Shown piece by piece: positions 41,251 through 42,186 of a stretch of 42,186 nt of DNA. Position 1 is the first letter of the stretch; each line of letters opens with the position of its first letter. The stretch lies in assembly GCA_030153935.1 (NCBI GenBank), contig JASKKX010000007.1, forward strand, positions 1 to 42,186, read 5' to 3'. Below the pieces are notes generated by a model, which was not told the origin of the DNA, did no database searches, and was given only the letters and a program-made list of their open reading frames with translations. This DNA is from Verrucomicrobiota bacterium. GTDB lineage: Bacteria > Verrucomicrobiota > Kiritimatiellia > Kiritimatiellales > Tichowtungiaceae. The position numbers were made by a program, and so were the translations under genes.

Positions 41251-42186
41251 TTATGATGCAGGAATCAGTCCCTTGACAGGTTCATTACGAATAAACCGTG
41301 CTATATTGGCTGCTGCCTTTTCAATTCCCATCAGGAGGACGTTTTCGACCATGGCCGAGTTATGGGGAGAACCCAGCAGGTTGGGCAATTCGAAAAATGG
41401 ATAGTGAATCTCGAACTTACCGTATCTGAAAGGTTCTATCCACCAGGCATCGATGCCGGCGTAGAAATCAGGATGAGTTTTCAGATGGTTAAAAAGGTCC
41501 TGTTCATTGATGATCGGACCCCGGGCCACATTGATCAGAATCGCATCCTCTTTCATCCGCTCCAGCTTCTGCCTGTTAATCAGTCCTTCTGTTTCTTTGT
41601 TCAGGGGAGCAGAAAGTAATAGGAAATCGGAATTTTCCAGAACATAGTCCAGATCATTTAATGTTCCGATAAATTCAACTTTTTCTTCCGTTTTTCCGCT
41701 GGTATTCAGGGCCATCACGTTAACTCCAAACGGTTTCAGCAGTTTAGCAGTTGCCTTCCCGATTGATCCAAACCCGATGACCCCGAGAACGGAACCGTCG
41801 ATGACTTTGGTTACGCTGCTCAGCTGATTAAAATTTCCGTTGGACAGCTCCTGATGGTAGATCATCAGCCTTTTTGATAAAGCCAGGATCATGGCGACTG
41901 CATGTTCTGCCATGGGCGAGGCATAAGCCCCCTGATTGGAAGCGATGATGAGATCCGAAGGGAATTCATCCCGTTTCACATGATCATATCCGGCTGAAAG
42001 CAGTTGAATAAATTCAGTTTCCCCGTATGAGATTTCCGGACTGTAAAGTCCTTCTTTCTCCGGATTCCACGACAGTAGAATTTCAGACGATGAAATGAGA
42101 CTGTTTTTCTCCTCTTCGGGATGCTCATCCAGAAAACGGATGTCTGCCGTGTTTTCAAAAAATTGTTGCAGGAATTGTTTTTGTTC
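41251..42186 (-). CDS. NAD-dependent 2-hydroxyacid dehydrogenase, 5' end outside window
   Basis: Member of the D-2-hydroxyacid dehydrogenase family (phosphoglycerate, glyoxylate or lactate dehydrogenase relatives). The frame is open to the window edge: upstream of GTG 41979 it reads EFIQLLSAGYDHV, the normal continuation, so 41979 is not the start. About 311 residues are visible. The NAD motif GVIGFGSIGKA, MAEHAVAMILALSK, LLSAPLNKETEGLI, INVARGPIINE with the catalytic Arg, IDAWWIEPF with the Glu region, and SPHNSAM with the catalytic His are present. AT-richer than the preceding island. Substrate not predictable. Confidence 0.88.
   Translation of the reverse strand, partial: EQKQFLQQFFENTADIRFLDEHPEEEKNSLISSSEILLSWNPEKEGLYSPEISYGETEFIQLLSAGYDHVKRDEFPSDLIIASNQGAYASPMAEHAVAMILALSKRLMIYHQELSNGNFNQLSSVTKVIDGSVLGVIGFGSIGKATAKLLKPFGVNVMALNTSGKTEEKVEFIGTLNDLDYVLENSDFLLLSAPLNKETEGLINRQKLERMKEDAILINVARGPIINEQDLFNHLKTHPDFYAGIDAWWIEPFRYGKFEIHYPFFELPNLLGSPHNSAMVENVLLMGIEKAAANIARFIRNEPVKGLIPAS

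Noticed and set aside
1-42186. CRISPR array, toxin-antitoxin pair, restriction system or prophage
   Set aside because: I looked for regularly spaced repeats and for the hallmark proteins on both strands and found none.

Overview
The window looks like chromosomal DNA of a Gram-negative bacterium with a moderate GC content of about 53-55% by eye. The gene content (lauroyl-acyltransferase relative, FabI, RNase R, an animal-type UDP-glucose dehydrogenase, a surface-repeat protein of the LA_2272 type, many short TTCCAA/TTGGAA palindromes) would fit the PVC superphylum, perhaps Kiritimatiellota or a relative. That placement is inference; no rRNA gene is present to anchor it.

Layout. 1-3.8 kb is a transposon graveyard. 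It holds an istB remnant cut by an intact IS4-type element (440-1979, 13-bp inverted repeats), then decayed ISL3 and IS1634 transposases placed head to head, then a solo copy of a dispersed repeat. 3.8-6.1 kb is a minus-strand operon (ABM-domain protein, iron-type alcohol dehydrogenase, lipoate ligase). 6.2-9.6 kb is a plus-strand set with overlapping stops and starts: guaB, a 69-aa lipoprotein and nadE. It converges on a minus-strand set at 12.6-9.6 kb: a YhhQ-type transporter, nicotinate phosphoribosyltransferase and a nicotinamidase-like hydrolase. NAD synthesis and salvage genes therefore meet tail to tail. 12.8-21 kb holds ugd, rimO, a truncated TrkA-type protein, a NYN-domain protein, mntH with a universal stress protein, the surface-repeat protein, and fabI with a clear terminator.

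21.2-24.5 kb is the thiamine region: tRNA-Glu (minus), a TPP riboswitch with a terminator whose stem contains the thiS ribosome-binding site, thiSGHE, and tRNA-Gly one base after the thiE stop. 24.5-26.1 kb is gene-poor and holds a frameshifted four-helix-bundle protein gene. 26.1-29.7 kb holds a CDP-alcohol phosphatidyltransferase and the pyrimidine-degradation pair preA/hydA. 30.4-37.6 kb holds rnr, mutS and a large membrane/TPR protein.

37.6-41.2 kb is a GC-rich island. A two-gene acyl-CoA ligase/acyltransferase operon lies between a transposase remnant and a possible IS66-type remnant. The window ends inside a 2-hydroxyacid dehydrogenase gene.

Most interesting to me: (i) a dispersed repeat made of paired TTCCAA-N3-TTGGAA palindromes, found both between genes and inside lplA, nadE and mutS; (ii) the GC-rich acyl-transfer island, whose acyltransferase has Met where the catalytic HX4(D/E) acid should be; (iii) the thi operon leader and its abutting tRNA; (iv) the repeat-built surface protein. 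I did not find a clearly new multi-gene defence or enzymatic system.
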